From NCBI GenBank assembly GCA_958450365.1, contig CAUEEP010000750.1, positions 892,501 to 956,500 on the forward strand: DNA of 64,000 nucleotides, given 5' to 3'. This DNA is from Mesorhabditis belari. Its lineage: Eukaryota > Nematoda > Chromadorea > Rhabditida > Rhabditidae. The translations under genes and the position numbers were made by a program. Position 1 is the first letter of the stretch. Each line of letters starts with the position of its first letter. Below the pieces are notes generated by a model. That model saw only the letters and a program-made list of their open reading frames with translations. It was not told the DNA's origin and did not search any database. Of this stretch, positions 10,811-24,900 are shown one piece after another.

Positions 10811-13800
10811 TTACTGTTTTCAGCACACTAACAGCATTTTGTTTAGCATATCCAACTTACCGATTCTCCAAAGTACCCGGTCAATCGTTCGACCATTGCT
10901 TCAGCGCTGCTTACCAGCACTTCATGGTATTTCTGTTGATCCGGTCCAACAGCACTTCCATTTGCTGTTAATCCTCGTTCACAAGCTTTCATCAACTCTC
11001 TAAATCTTCTTACTTGAATATCTAATACACTAAATCTAAACCTAAAAGCATCACACAATTCCTCCATTTTCTCCTTTCCATATCGCTCTTGTTGATCTGG
11101 TTGCGAGAAAGCCTCAGCGTAGGCGAGAGGACCAGCATTTACCTAAAAATTTTAGCAATGTTTTGAACTTACAGTTATTACAGCCATGCATATCTTAGTT
11201 CAGATATCTGGTTGTTATTGTTTTTGAATTTTTAGATTACTATATATTGAAGCTATAAGCATTACAGTTGGCATGACAGCTCCTTGAAGCAATAGTTGAA
11301 GTCCTTTTATGTCAAGTTGTCGCCCTTCTTCAGCCAAATCAAGGATTCGAGCGATTTGTCTAGCCTGAAATCTTTGTGCTAATTTGTAAACTTTTAGTTT
11401 TATATAATATTTTATCGCTTGAATCCTTTTGTTTCTTTATTTTACCTTTGTCTTCAACTTTTGTGATGCAAACTCCAACGGTGTTAGTGTCACAAATTGT
11501 CGTTTACTCTTATCGATCGGTAAACGTCGTCGATTGCTTGGGAAAGAACCGATCACTAAAAATAAGTAATAAGTATGTTCGGAGTTTGGAAATTTCTCGA
11601 ATTCGACTAGAATCAGTACCCACGATTAGTCAGTTTTCGGATTGTGGAACATTTAATACGCGCCCCGCCTTCTTTGCCATTGGCAATCTAACTTTGAACT
11701 CAAATATCTTGGTGTTGGGCTGTTCAATTGAAATAGTTTTTGTACCAATCAACAGAGAAAGAATTGACGCATCTAATGATACTAAGAATATATGAATTGG
11801 ACAGTTCAACTCCAAGATATTGGAGCTCAATGTTAGATTATCAATGACAAGGGCCTCACTGCGAGCGTTTATCAATCTGGTAACAAATTGTGCATGACAT
11901 TGTTAGCATTATTAGGTGATTTTGGGACCTTTGATCCGGGTCAGCCTTTTGCCATTGGCAATCTAATTTTGAACTCAAATATCTTGGTGTTGGGCTGTTC
12001 AATTGAAATAGTTTTTGTACCAATCAACAGAGAAAGAATTGACGCATCTAATGATACTAAGAATATATGAATTGGACAGTTCAACTCCAAGATATTTGGG
12101 CTCAAAGTTAGATTGCCAAGGGCAAGGGGAGGGGCGACAGACCTTTCATACGCGCCCCGCCTTCTTTGCCATTGGCAATCTAACTTTGCGCTTGAATTTC
12201 TTGGCGTTGTGCTGTCCGATTTCAATAGTTTTTGTACCAATTGACAGAGAAAGACTTGGCGCATCTAATGATATAAAGAATTTTGAAATTGGACGGTTCA
12301 ACTCCAAGATATTTGGGCTCAAAGTTAGATTGCCAATAGCAAAAGGGGCGGGACCCGGATCAAATGTCTGATAACCAGTAATACTAGCCAATCTTTGCTA
12401 GACTAGCTAATGACATGAAATCCTGGACCTTGAAATAGGAAATTTGTGATTTTACCAGAAATCTTCTTGTTCTTTTGACCTGTAATTATCGTCTTTCGGA
12501 GTCCTTGTTTCTGTAGAGGAGGCTCGCTCTTTTGATCCCAATCTCCATCCTCCACAATCGGACTCTCGTAGACAAATGTTCTAAAACAAATATTCATTGA
12601 AAATGGTTCAATTCAACAAGTTTATCAACTTCCATCAAACCTGCAATTCGTGTGAACATCAAAGTTGAGCTTATCCTTCTCATCGTCGTACATTGGCTCG
12701 ACATGAGTGATATAAACATAAGCAAAAGTTGCATCGAGAGTTGAGAGATCACACTGGAAAACGGAACTTTCATTTTTCATTTAAAAGAGAGCTTACTTCT
12801 TTCTCAGGCTCAATCTTGATTCGATCGTGTCCGACGAGTTGCCGACAATATTCTTGGAGGGAACAACTTGCAGCAGCCAGCGAAGTTAAACCGGCTTCTC
12901 GATAGATCCATTCGCTTTGATGGAGATCTTTTCTGAAACGCTTAGTGCTATTAGAAAACCGTTTCTCAGGTTAGAAACAGGTTCTAGCCTGCCTCTGAGC
13001 CATTTTCTGATAGCTAAGTCATTTTTCCAGGCCTGGTTTTTCCAAGCCAAGTATGAGCTTGGCGTCTGACTCTGAACTTATTATTCTTATTCTTTTTCCT
13101 ATTCTTTTTTTACAAGCTCTAAGGTTCTGCAGATAATTCAGCCTGGTTTTTGACTTTGCCTAGTTTTGATTCTAGATCTAGCTTTACTGAAAGCCCTTCC
13201 CGCCAAGCCAAGAATGGTTTTAGCTTTTGATCTAGCTTACAGTACAGGTCTGGTTCTACAACAGTCTCCAACTAACCCAAAATGACTCAATCCTAAGAAG
13301 GCGACTTTGAAGTAAGAGCCCAAATGTCGCCTTCCACTTGTTGATGCTTCGAGAGCTCGAGATGATGATTGATTCAGCTCAGCATACACGGAACGAAGAA
13401 GCTGAAAATTAAAAGCTATAGCTCTTTTCCGTTGTCCGGAGTTTTGAATGAGTAACCGCCACAGAAGTCTAAGAAAATCAAGAGACAAGAAGCTCAAATC
13501 AAGACTGATTGCTACTTTCCTACTTTCCTTGCTACTTTCCTTGCTACTTTCCTACTTTCCTTGCTACTTTCCTTGCTACTTTCCTACTTTCCTTGCTACT
13601 TTCCTTGCTACTTTCCTACTTTCCTTGCTACTTTCCTCAATGATTGCTCTCTCAGTTTTCTAGAAAAATACAGCCAATTTGGCTGAAATTTGGCTGAAAC
13701 GAAGCTGAAAATTAAATACTATAGCTCTTTTCCGGGATTTTGAATGAGTAAGCGCGCTTGGAGGACTCATAACTTTGTTTAGAAATAGTTTTTATAGACC

Positions 13801-15996
13801 TGACCGCAATTATTATAGGAAAATACAAATCCCCGGTCTAGCATTGTCATTTTGAAGGATGATTTTTCTCTTTGAGGTCTTTTCTATGCCAAAGATTTGG
13901 TTAACTTGTTAAGCTTTTGTTGGGCAAAGATTTATTTACAAAGGAAAGCACTTAATACTGAAGGGATATGCCAGATGAAGAGCGATTGTGCGCGCAAAAA
14001 GAACGCCAGTCATTTACAAGGATTCTTCTATTGTAAATTGTTCAATAAGAAGAGATTCAGCTGTGAAATTTGTACCCAGGGGTTTTCGAGGTCGGCGAAT
14101 CGATTGGAGGTATTAATTTTATTGAGTCTACTAAGCAGAACTCGAGTCTAATGGATCTAAATAGATTCGGAAACTTTTTTGATTGGTTAAACAAGGAGCA
14201 AAACTGAGAAAACAATGCTATCTGACTGCGGTTTATTGTACTCACATTGTAATTCTTGTTTCTCTCCAAAGTCGGAATCAACAGTCGATAGATTGGTCCA
14301 ATCGCTTCAAATCGTTCAGCCAGCGTCAACTCGCGGCAACATTTGTCAATCTTTGAGGTCAAGTTTTCCTGTAATGAATGATTTAAAAAATTAATTTTTG
14401 CCATTTATGAACCAGAGTGAATTCAGCTGGTTGCACCACTTCAAAGCTGGAACCACGAACACCTTCCTCACTCGCGATTGTTGAAGAAACCCAGTCCAAA
14501 ACTGACCAATCAAGGTTGAGAATCACACCTGAAATTTGTTAGATTTCTTTGACCAAGCCTAGATTGACTTTATTGCAAGTCTAGCTAACAAAAAGTACTT
14601 AAGCAAGGCTCTAATCTTGCCTAACTGGTTTTAAAAAGGTTACAGTTAACCTTGCAAATGTTTTAACCAAAACCAAACCAATGTTTTCTCACCTTTTGTT
14701 GCTAATTCTTTTGCGATGATCGCCACTGAATGAGCGTATGCGACAGCAGCTTCTGAATGCCAATCTCCAGTGGAATGCACCTCTGCAAGAGCGTCGAACC
14801 AAAGAGATCTGAAAACAATTGAAGGATCAAGAGCATCTGAATGGCATCAAAGCTAGATCTTAAGATCAAAGCTAGAGCTAAAACAATTTTTGAGTACAGC
14901 AGTACATTGCTTATGGGTAGGCAACAGTAAGGCCAACAGTAAGGTTCACCAAACTATTTACCATCTAGCAATTTTGCTAAACGGATTTAACAGTTTAGCA
15001 TTTGAATTGAATTGAAAATCTGAAATGAATCAAATTGAGCATTTAGTACTTAACAACTTTGCTAAATGCTAAGTGCTAAATACTATAGTTGCGTTTTGTT
15101 TCTTGTTGTGGCGAATAGCCACTAAAAAGTTACCTAACTCTGGCAGCCTAAAAATTGGAGAAATATTGAGGAAATCGGTGCGCCTTCATTCTATTTCGCG
15201 CCCCAAATCATTTATTGTTTTGTAGCTTGTTAGCTGAGTATCTTGGGTTAAAGCCTATATAAGGCAACTGTTGTTCATTTGGTTTGGTTATCTTTCATTT
15301 GGTTTGGTTATCTTTCATTTTCTTTCTGCTTTCCTCTCATTTGTGTGAAAGTTGTGTCCTAATTAGGACGAAATTGTTTCTGTTTTTTATCGTCGCTTTT
15401 AATTCAATTGTCGATCTTGTGTGAAAATTGCTCAAGTGAGAGTGCTCAAGTGCTCAAGCCCAAAGATTCCGAGTCAGTCGGCTATTGAATAAAGTGTTTT
15501 AGTTCAAGTGAGATCAGATATCTCGAAACAAGAAATAACGTGTCTTGAGTGAAGAGTACCAAGCACGCGAACAATATTTCTTTACACTTGTAGATGAATA
15601 TCTGAATATTCTGATGCTGCCACATAAAGCTATCCAGTCAGTAGAAAGCAAATACCGTTTGGTGCTAAATTTAGCTAAATGCGTTGGTGAACCGGTTGAA
15701 TTTTGCAAAATGAAAATTTGCTAAACGTAAAAACTCGCAGCAAAACTCGAGGTTCACCAAAAAAGTTTGATGGGCTAAAAAATTTTCCTGATCTAGCAGA
15801 CCCTAATCTGAATGTCAATCATTTTACCGATAAGCCGCGGATCCACGATAGCTGTCAGCAAGTTGAATGTGCAAATCAGCTAGTTTAACCTCAAAAAATT
15901 CGATAAAAAACTTTCTGAAACAGTTACCGGATCGTTCTTGGCCGGAATGAGAGCACTAGTCGCTTCGAGGACACCACGGAGTTGCTTGACAAGCTC
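10811..15996 (-). CDS. DOCK block 6: C-terminal DHR-2 catalytic domain
   Basis: Exons 15928-15996, 15828-15889, 14693-14808, 14413-14528, 14246-14368, 13241-13401, 12797-12932, 12641-12753, 12456-12580, 11446-11555, 11266-11364, 10861-11142. Seen: LADLHIQLADSYRGS, HSEAAVAYAHSVAI (lobe A), IYRLLIPTLERN, SGRRHLGSYFKVAFLG, EWIYREAG, FAYVYITHVEPMYDDE, TFVYESPI, VTLTPLEFA, GLQLLLQGAV, then VNAGPLAYAEAF and GPDQQKYHEVL. In DOCK structures the loop around V-N-x-G-P carries the nucleotide-sensor valine that expels GDP and Mg; it is present, so the domain looks active. After 10861 a GTAAGT donor and a 47-nt intron lead to an acceptor at 10814 followed at once by TAA. Reading through instead gives SVSWIC then stop. 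Confidence 0.9.
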
Positions 15997-18900
15997 CTGA
16001 ATGGTAATAACTGTAAGCTATAGCTATTTTACCGTTTGGTTACTGTATTACTACAAATTTATTAGAATGATACATTAAAATATACGGTTGAATTCTTAAA
16101 ACAGAAGCTAAAAGAGAGCTTAAAAGAGAAGCTGATACCACTTACTTTTACAGCACTCTCAAATGGTCCACTCTTCTTGTCATCTCTTGGAATTAAAGAT
16201 TCAAGGCAGCCAAGTCCTCGCTCAAATCTGAAATTGATTTTAAACAAAATTTTGCGAACAATTGATTGCAACGATTGAATTTTACAGCTCATTTAAAGCC
16301 TTTGCTCACCTTCCCAAACATCCCGACAATCCCTGTTGTGAGCCAAGCAATCTTGCGAGTGCTACACCCGCTTGACTGCCCGGTCTGCCCAATCTTTCAG
16401 CTGCTTGAATCTCTCGTTTTGCTATTCCATTCACTTTTGACAATGGAGCCACCGAGTGAGATAGGGCTTCGTTGGCTAAAATCGTCTTACGAAATTCTTA
16501 TGCATAAATCAATCCCGTATTCTCTCTAATAGTAGTGCACCCTTAGCGTCGCCTAAATTCCTCGAAATCTCGAGAACCGCTTATCAGAACCTATCGATAT
16601 GGGGTCGGAAAATGTAGCTGATGATGAGATCTAGTGGGGGATTGGAGTGTTAAGCTTCTGCAAAAGCTTGGAAACCGTAAAATAGGCATCAACTCGGCTC
16701 GGTTCGGTGCATTACTATGAAAATACGGTATGCTACGTCCGAATCCGAACTAAACCCTTGACCACTTTGCTTGCCTGTATCTCCAAAACTAGTGGGTCAA
16801 TTAATCAGGCAAGCGCGCATCAACAAAATTGTTCCGGATACTTTACAGCCACCTTGTATACCGTTTTTTCTCTAATAGTAGTGCATCCTGAGCATCGCCT
16901 AAATTCCTCGAAATCTCGAGAACCGCTTATCAGAACCTATCGATGTGGGGTCGGAAAATGTCGCTGACGATGAGATCTTGTGGGGGATTAGCGTGTTGAG
17001 CTTCTGCAAAAGCTTGGAAGCCGTAAAATAGGCACCAACACGGCTCGGCGGGGTGCACTACTATTAGAGAAAGTACGGTAAATCAAGAATCTAGAATCAA
17101 AAATCTCTTTAACATACCTCTTTCAAAATTCAATATTGCTGAAAAATATAATTACAGTTTTTGATTTACACTCACCAAGTGCTGCTTGTGCCGTTTCATA
17201 GCCGGCTCGGAGTACGAATTGAAGCAATGCAGCGGCTGATGTTTGAATACTGCTCAATCGGGAGGCCATCTGGAATTAGGTTTGATTTTGATCCGTAAAG
17301 CTAAACTAGAAGCAGTTAATTAATGCAAAACAAACTTGAAGCAATAACTTCTCGATTAGCAACGAAAGTGCGTCAAGAGATCCTGTTTCGAAGAGGCGAG
17401 GGCGGAACTGAACACAAAGCTCATATTGTGATTTAGGTTTTTGAAAAAGCTTTTGCTGTATTTGTCTAGGATTTGGTTGCTAGAGAAATAGAGATTCAAA
17501 AAGAATTTTCTACTGTACTATAAGTGTTGGCTTGGTTATTGGATATTTGATCCGCGTTCCAGCCCTTTTCCCATTGATAATCTAACTTTGAGCTCAAATA
17601 TCTTGGAGTTGAACTGTTCAATTCATATATTGTTGGTATCATTGGATGCGGCATCCTATTTTAAGGCCCAGGATTTCATCAGCTAGTCTAGCAAAGATTG
17701 GCTAGTATTACCAAAAAATAGCACGAAAACTGGTTATCAGACATTTGGTACACGCCCCGCCCCCTTTGCCATTGGCAATCTAACTTTGAGCTCAAATTTC
17801 TTGATGTTGGGTTGTCCATTTTAAATATTCTTGGTATTATTGAATGCGCCCAGTCTTTCTCTGTCGATTGGTACAAAATTGGACAAAATTGGACCGCCCA
17901 ACACCAAGAAATTTGAGTTTAAAGTTGGATTGCCAATGGCAAAATGGGCAGGACCCGGATCAAATGTCCCAAAATCACCTAATAATGCTAACAATGTCAT
18001 GCACAATTTGTTACCAGATTGATAAACGCTCCCAGTGAGGCCAACGTGTTCAGCCGAACGGTTTCCGGCCAATGAAGGTCTAACAGGTTGAGATGGATTG
18101 TCAACAGATATCGGAATCGTTTCTCCCACGTTGTGTTCGCACCGTGCCATTTACCCTGAAAACGCAGTTAGCCTTTCAAAATCTTCATTTCAAAGTCTCG
18201 CAAGAGCAAGTGATCTTTTTGAAATTTCCCGCCCTAAAGGCCACATAAAGTCTTCAAGTTTTCACTTACAGCTAACTCTCTCAAAACGGTGTCCATCGTG
18301 TCGAGTACAATCATTGCGACTTCTTGGCTGAACAGATTTCTTTCCAAAGTAAAATTTCCTTTACTACCTCAAGTTCAAGATTTGCAACGCACCAAATGGA
18401 AGTGTGTTTTTGGTGTCAAAATCTAAATTTTTGATTTATAAGCTGTGATTTTGTAACCAGACTAGACATGAGCGCTACAATTTAAAATCTCAGCCTAAAA
18501 ACCCTTGTAGAAACGCGTAGAATAGTGATTTTTTAAAACCAAAAGATTAAGGCAACTTTAGGCTTTCGAATGAAAGCAAAATTAAAAAAATTCATCACTC
18601 CGAGAACGAGCTATTTATAACCGTTTGTAGTTTTTATTGAAACGAGACTACAAACCTGGAAAAAAACGTGAAATCTCAGCAAAGAGAACATGATTTGGCC
18701 TGGTTTTGGTGTCATTCAAAAGCTCAAATTTAACTCAATTTTTTTGGTAAAAAAAGTTTTGAAAAATCTCTATTCTACGTGTTTCTACAAGGGTTTTTAG
18801 GCTGAGCTTGTAGTTTGTAGGGCCTTTGTCTCTGAGCTTGTAGTTTGTAGGGCCTTTGTTTCTGAGCTTGTAGTTTGTAGGGCCTTTGTTTCTGAGCTTG

Positions 18901-21900
18901 TAGTTTGTAGGGCCTTTGACTTTGAGCTTTTGAATGACACCAAAACCAGGCCAAATCATGTTCTCTGTGCTGAGATTTAACGTTTTTTTCCTGGTTTGTA
19001 GTTTTGTTTCATTGGACGAGACTACAAGCGGCTATAAATAGCTCGTTCATCGGAGTAGATATGATGAATTTGCTTAATTTTGCTTTCATTCGAAAGCCTA
19101 AAGTTTGGCTTAATCTTTTGGTAAAAAAGTTTTGAAAATCTCTATTCTACGTGTTTCTACAAGGGGTTTTAGGCTGAGCTTGTAGTTTGTAGCCTGAGCT
19201 TGTAGTTTGTAGTTTCTGAGCTGGTAGTTTGTAGCGCCTTTGTATCCCCAGCGTTCACCTTCAAAACCATCAAACGTTTGAAAGTTTCCAAATGAGCTTA
19301 ACGAGGTTGGACGCATCGTGTTTCGATTTTTATAGCTAAAAATTTGATTTTAAGTTTTCACCTTAAGATTTTAAGTATTTTCAAATTAACATTTAACATT
19401 TGAGCCACAAACCTATTCGTGGAGAGCGGTTGATTCCGAGTCTTGTAGCTGAACACTTCTAAGGTTAACTCCAAGAGTCTAAAATTATATATTACTATTG
19501 CAGTTGTTGACGAGATGAAATTTGAAATCCTTGAGATGCTTTGAATTGAATTTAAAGTACCTCAAAAACTTCATCGAATCATTCTCCTCATACTCCGACC
19601 AGAGCAATCCAAGAATTCTAACCGGCAAGCGATGGATCACCCAGAGAACAGAAACCAATAAATCTTTCACTTCTTCCTAAAAGTATTATAATAATATAAT
19701 ATTTTAATAAAGTATTAAAGAAATCTATTTTCTTTTCACTAACCACATCTAGCTTTTCAGTGAGCGGAGCGATTTGTGGTGCGTTCTCACGGGCACTCGT
19801 TGGCAAGTAAGGACCATTGGCTCGGAGTGTCTAAAATCTAATTTTAAATGTTCAAAGTTGTGTTCAAAGTTCAAATTTAAGTGTACTTGCTTTTTTTTTT
19901 CTATTCGACTGTATCTTTTACTTTAAAAAGCATGAGTAATTTTTACTCGATTAACCGACGTTTTTCGTTGGCTAACTCCGAGTAGTCCTCTTTACACGTC
20001 GAGTAAATTGAATATCTTTACATTTGAAAGGAATTTGCCATCCAAAATCAGTTAAACAACTGAATTTCTTTAAAAAAAAGTCGTATATAAGGCAACACTC
20101 GTGATTTTTTTTTGCGCCTTTATCTCTATATACGACTTCTGTTAAAGAAATTCAGCCGTTTAACTGATCTTGGTGGCAAATTCCATTCAAATATAAAGAT
20201 ATTCGGTTTACTTGACGTGTAAAGAGGATTACTCGTAGTTAATCGACGAAAAACGTCGAGTAATCAAGTAAATATGATTCATGCGGATTTTACTCGAGTT
20301 ACTGAGTTGTTAAGTTGAAAATGATACACTTTTAAAACAAATTTTATTCAACAACAGAAACTTCAGCTTATATACGCCCGCCTAATATACACCCGCCTTA
20401 TATACCCGCCTTATATACCCGCCTTATATACGCCGCCTTCTGAAGATATTCAGCCGTTTAACCATTTTGATGGCAAATTCCATTCAAATATAAAGATATT
20501 CGGTTTACTTGACGTGTAAAGAGGATTACTCGTAGTTATTCGACGAAAAACGTCGATTAATTGAGTAAATATTACTAATGCGAATTTTACTCGAGTAATT
20601 ATTGGGTTGTTGAGTTGAAAATAATACAGTTTTAAAACAAATTTTATTCAACAACAGGAACTTAAGCTAATCCAAATATTGCCCATTATTTTTGATAATC
20701 TTTTCCCATTTTTCTGGCAGTTCCCGAATCCCCTTCTCGTCAAAAGTCTTACTTATTTAGAAGCAAAACACTCTAGTCTCGACTTTTCCTCACCTCAATC
20801 GTGACGACACTTCGACGATCGAGCGAACGCCATTTCGCTGAAGCAAACCAGCCTAAAGATTACTCGAAATGAAGAGAACCAAGAAATCTACAGTATCTAA
20901 ACTTTGTCTAAACTCTGTTTAAACCCGGTCTAACTTTTTTAAACTCAGTAATACCTTCATCATGCGTCCTTTCAACGACAGTCTCCAAATCTGTTAGATG
21001 ATCGATTGCAAAGCGAAGAATCGGAGTGTAAAGAACAGCAATGCGACGTTGAATATTCTGAAAAACGTTTGAATTTGAAGATTTTTCCGTTTCCGATCCG
21101 ACCGTTTCCGCATATCGATTGTCAATGCTGTGCTTTGCGAGGAGATTTCTCACGAGTGAAATCGGCTTTCTTCGATAGTCTCGGGATTCTCGGAGACACT
21201 CGTAAAGCTCCTAAAATTATTGTCTTAGCGGAAATTTGATTATTATATTCTAAATAGCAGCAACTAGCGTAAAAACTTTAATAGAAGCCTCTCCAATAAA
21301 AGCTCTCCCCTCTGATCCCTCGAAATATCGATTTTTTTGGGAAATTTTTTTGACGCAAATAGAGAATTGGGCATAAATAAGGCAAAACTATAATCGGCAG
21401 TAAAATTGGTTAAACAGTTTTGTCAGTAAACAAAAAATGTCAGCTCTCGAGCTAAACTGGAGTTACTATTGTTATTGTTGAATGATTTGTCTATACTTAT
21501 GTGATCTCCCTTGTGCTTTTCCCTTTCATCGCCGAGAAGGGACAGTCCTTGGGATTGCCTAGGAGGACAAGACTCTCACTTGGAGTCCCCCCTTTTCCTT
21601 TCACTCATTTGCAATCTATTCGTCTTATCGTACTACTGTAAATAAAGATACATATCTTCCGGGTCTATGCAACTGGAGTTCAGGTCGGTCGGTCGGTCAT
21701 TTCCCAGGGACTCCCCTCTAATAGGTTGGAGGAGTTGAGTAGGGTTGTCGGAGTGTTAGAGATGGCAGGATATCAAAGGGGGTTTACTCTCTTTAACTTA
21801 ACCCAAATTCTAGTCCATATCCGTTTACTCCTAAGAACAAACAAAAAAGAATTTTTTGAAAAAACCGACAGAAGGACTCAGAGATTTTCAGAGATAATTT

Positions 21901-24900
21901 CTGGAGGCTCCGGGTAAGAAGGTAAAATATTTTTTATTCTAAAACGTCTTTTACAAACGTTATAAGCCAAGGGCTATTGTTCAAAAGAGTTTTTGAGAAA
22001 AAATAAACCTTTGATTTATGTGAGAGACTCTATTTTTTTTAGCCGACCGATTTTGAGAGGTTGAAAAATAGAAACCCCTGGGCTTCTATTAAACTCTACT
22101 TTTTACTTTTAGCTATTCAAACTTGAAATCACTTCACCTGAAACAAGATTCCGATCGGGAAATGACGATTGCAGTATCCTTCACTCAGCCAGAACTCTTC
22201 CAGACAAAGAGCGTCTAAAATTTTATTGGGGAACTCGTTTTGGTTTCAATTTTAATGCTAAAAACCTAACTGTACAACTAGTTTTTCGCTTTAAAAATGC
22301 TAATAATAAGCCCTTACATCGATCCATTTCATTCTGTTCTCCAATTGATGGCGTTTGAAAGAGTTGAGTGATGAAACGAGAAAGGAAACCGGCGGTGTTA
22401 CCTAGATTTGTTGAACTTAATAGTTGGAAGTTGAAGCTCTGGTTTACAGTTAGCTCTGGTCTAGCTCTGGTTTAGCTCAGTTTAGCTCTGGTTTAGCTCT
22501 GTAAACTAGAGCTAAACCAAGGGATACTAAGGCTAAAAACTGTGCAAAAGCTAGGTTCAGTAAATCCAGTCCAAGACTTTCCATTCCTACCCGCATTCAC
22601 TGTTGTAGCATCTTGCGCATTGCTCTGATAGTTTATCCGTTGAATCGTGTTTTTTCGATCCATCAACGTTGGCAGTGAAAGTGGGAGAAAGTGCTCGTGT
22701 TGACAGACGATTGTTAAGAGATCCAATTTGAACTCTCTCATTATCTGAAGATGAACTTTCAGCCCTCAACTTTCAGCTTTCAACTTTCAGCTTCAGACGA
22801 ACTCACCCTCAAGTCCGATTCATCTAATTTGAGCACAGTGAAATGCATCCACCGAAAGACGGCTCCTCGATCAATCAATGAGAGACAACACTAAAAATGA
22901 TTGATTTTAGTTTTAAAGGTTTAAAGAAGAGGTCTAAATTGAGAAAGATTCTCAGTAAAATCAAATTCTCAACGTTTCCTTGTAGTAATAGAATGATTTT
23001 GATGATTTTATTTAGAAATTACTAAATTAAATCTGTTTTTTAGTTAAATATTGAGTATTTAAGCTAGCTTTAGCTTAGAGGAATCTAAAATTTGTAGAAA
23101 AACTATAGACAAAGCGGCAAAGTTTCTTCCTAAAGATCTGGGTGACACCTGAAAAACGGGAAAGCGTTGTAGATGGTCTCAAATAAAGATATTCAGCTTT
23201 AAATTTGAACCTGAGGGTTTTCGAGGTCGGGGAATCTATTGGAGCTATTCATTTTATTGGGTTTACCAAGCGGAACTCGGGTTTAGTTGGTATAAACTCT
23301 TAGATTGGTGAGAATTAGTCTTAATTCGGTCCTAATTCGGTCCTTATTCAGATCCCTTCTTTAATTAATACCTTGTAGAAATTTGCCAGCGCTGTATTTG
23401 CTAGTCGACTCTCATCGGGGAACTCTTTGTGCTTTGCGATCATCTGAACAATTTTGATTTCGACTTATTCTCGTCACTCACCAATGGGATCAGTGTCTCG
23501 ACGAAGGCCGTGATTTGATCGATCAATTCACCAGGCACCCGCTCGTTTCTTGGATTCTAAACAGTTCTTCAATTTTAATTTTATTTTTCATTGTTAATTT
23601 TAAAGTTTAACTCCTCATAATTCTGGTTATGGTTTCAGGAATTGATTTCAGGGAATGGATTCCCCAATTGGCTGTGTGGGCAGGATTCTGTTTGTTTAGG
23701 AAGATGTTTTAGTTTGTGTCGTTCCATGCCCAAAATGATCAAATGACCCAGGAATTGATCCCCATTACCTTGTGTGCAAGGCTGGCAAAAAAGCCAAAAG
23801 CCATTCTAGCCAAGCCAACGCCAACACCAAAGCCAAGCCTAAGCCAAAGCCAAGCTTAAGCCAAAGCCAAGTCAAGCCAAAGCCAAAGCCAAGTCAAGCC
23901 AAAGCCAAAGCCAAAGCCAAACCAAGGTCAAACCAAAGCCAAAGCTAAGCCAAAGCCAAAGCCAAAGCCAAGATCCAAGCCAAGCCAAAGCCAAGCGAAG
24001 CCAAAGCGAAGCCAAAAGCCAAGCCAAGGTCAGCCACTTTCAATTGGCCTTATCCTGGAATTTCAATCTTACCGTTGGACTAATTTTGACCTAAAGCCTT
24101 ACCTTTCACTTGTCTTGTAAATTTGACTTTTTTGCCAAACCTTTTTATGTGCAAGTTTTGGTTTTTCAGAATCCCAGTGATTTGGAGTTCAGTTTCATTT
24201 TTTCATTTTTTCACTGACCTTGAAATGCCCCATTCTCATGATGAACTGAGCCATCGTCTTCGAGATGACATCAAGGAGAAACCACATTTGCCGGAAAACC
24301 GATGCCAGCTCTTCGATAGATCCGACACTTTGAAGCTAAAGCTTTGTAGATTTGAGAACTTTTCTTGAAACTTACGAAAGCCGGCAAATATTTGACAATT
24401 GCATTGTGAATGCTCTCTTCACCCTTGTCAAGCTCATCGCAATGAATGCGAAGGAATTTTCGTAGAAATCTTCGATGTCCAGATGCAACTAATCTTTCAC
24501 AGATTGCGACAAGTGAGCTGAAATTTTACTGAATAAAAAAGAAAAAAACTTTAGATACCTTAAAGTTGAAATGGCCAATGAGTTAGTGGATGAAAAAGGC
24601 AAAAGGTAGAGAAGTCTTCTAAGAAGAACCGGTAGATATGGAAGGAGTTGAGCTGTGTCAATCTCACAAAGGTTCTAAAGTTGATATACTGTTACTCGAT
24701 TCACTCGTCAGTTGTTGTTCTAAAACCATTTTTTCCGGGTCAGCGCCGGGTTTCTGTGCTTTAGTTAGCTCTAAAAAGTGATTGCTTGGCAATCCGACCG
24801 AAAACCAGATCTTGCGTTCTAACCTTCCATAGCTAAAAGCCAAGATTTATGCTTAGCCTTAAAAAGAATTTCCCAAAACCACTTTCAGGATTTCCAGGAC

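Noticed and set aside
10843..11067. ATG at 11067 as start of a separate small gene
   Set aside because: The frame continues upstream into VNAGPLAYAEAF and preceding DHR-2 exons in phase; it is the last large DOCK exon.
13237..13497. Separate 86-residue gene starting MSFLSLDF
   Set aside because: Its 3' part is DOCK exon 13241-13401; the 5' part is intron, and the same frame appears in the inverted copy at 39842 only because the intron was copied too.
18801..18920. Regular 30-bp repeats, CRISPR-like at first glance
   Set aside because: Copies are directly adjacent with no spacers, in an intron of an animal gene. The same holds for 55460-55912 and 958-1062.
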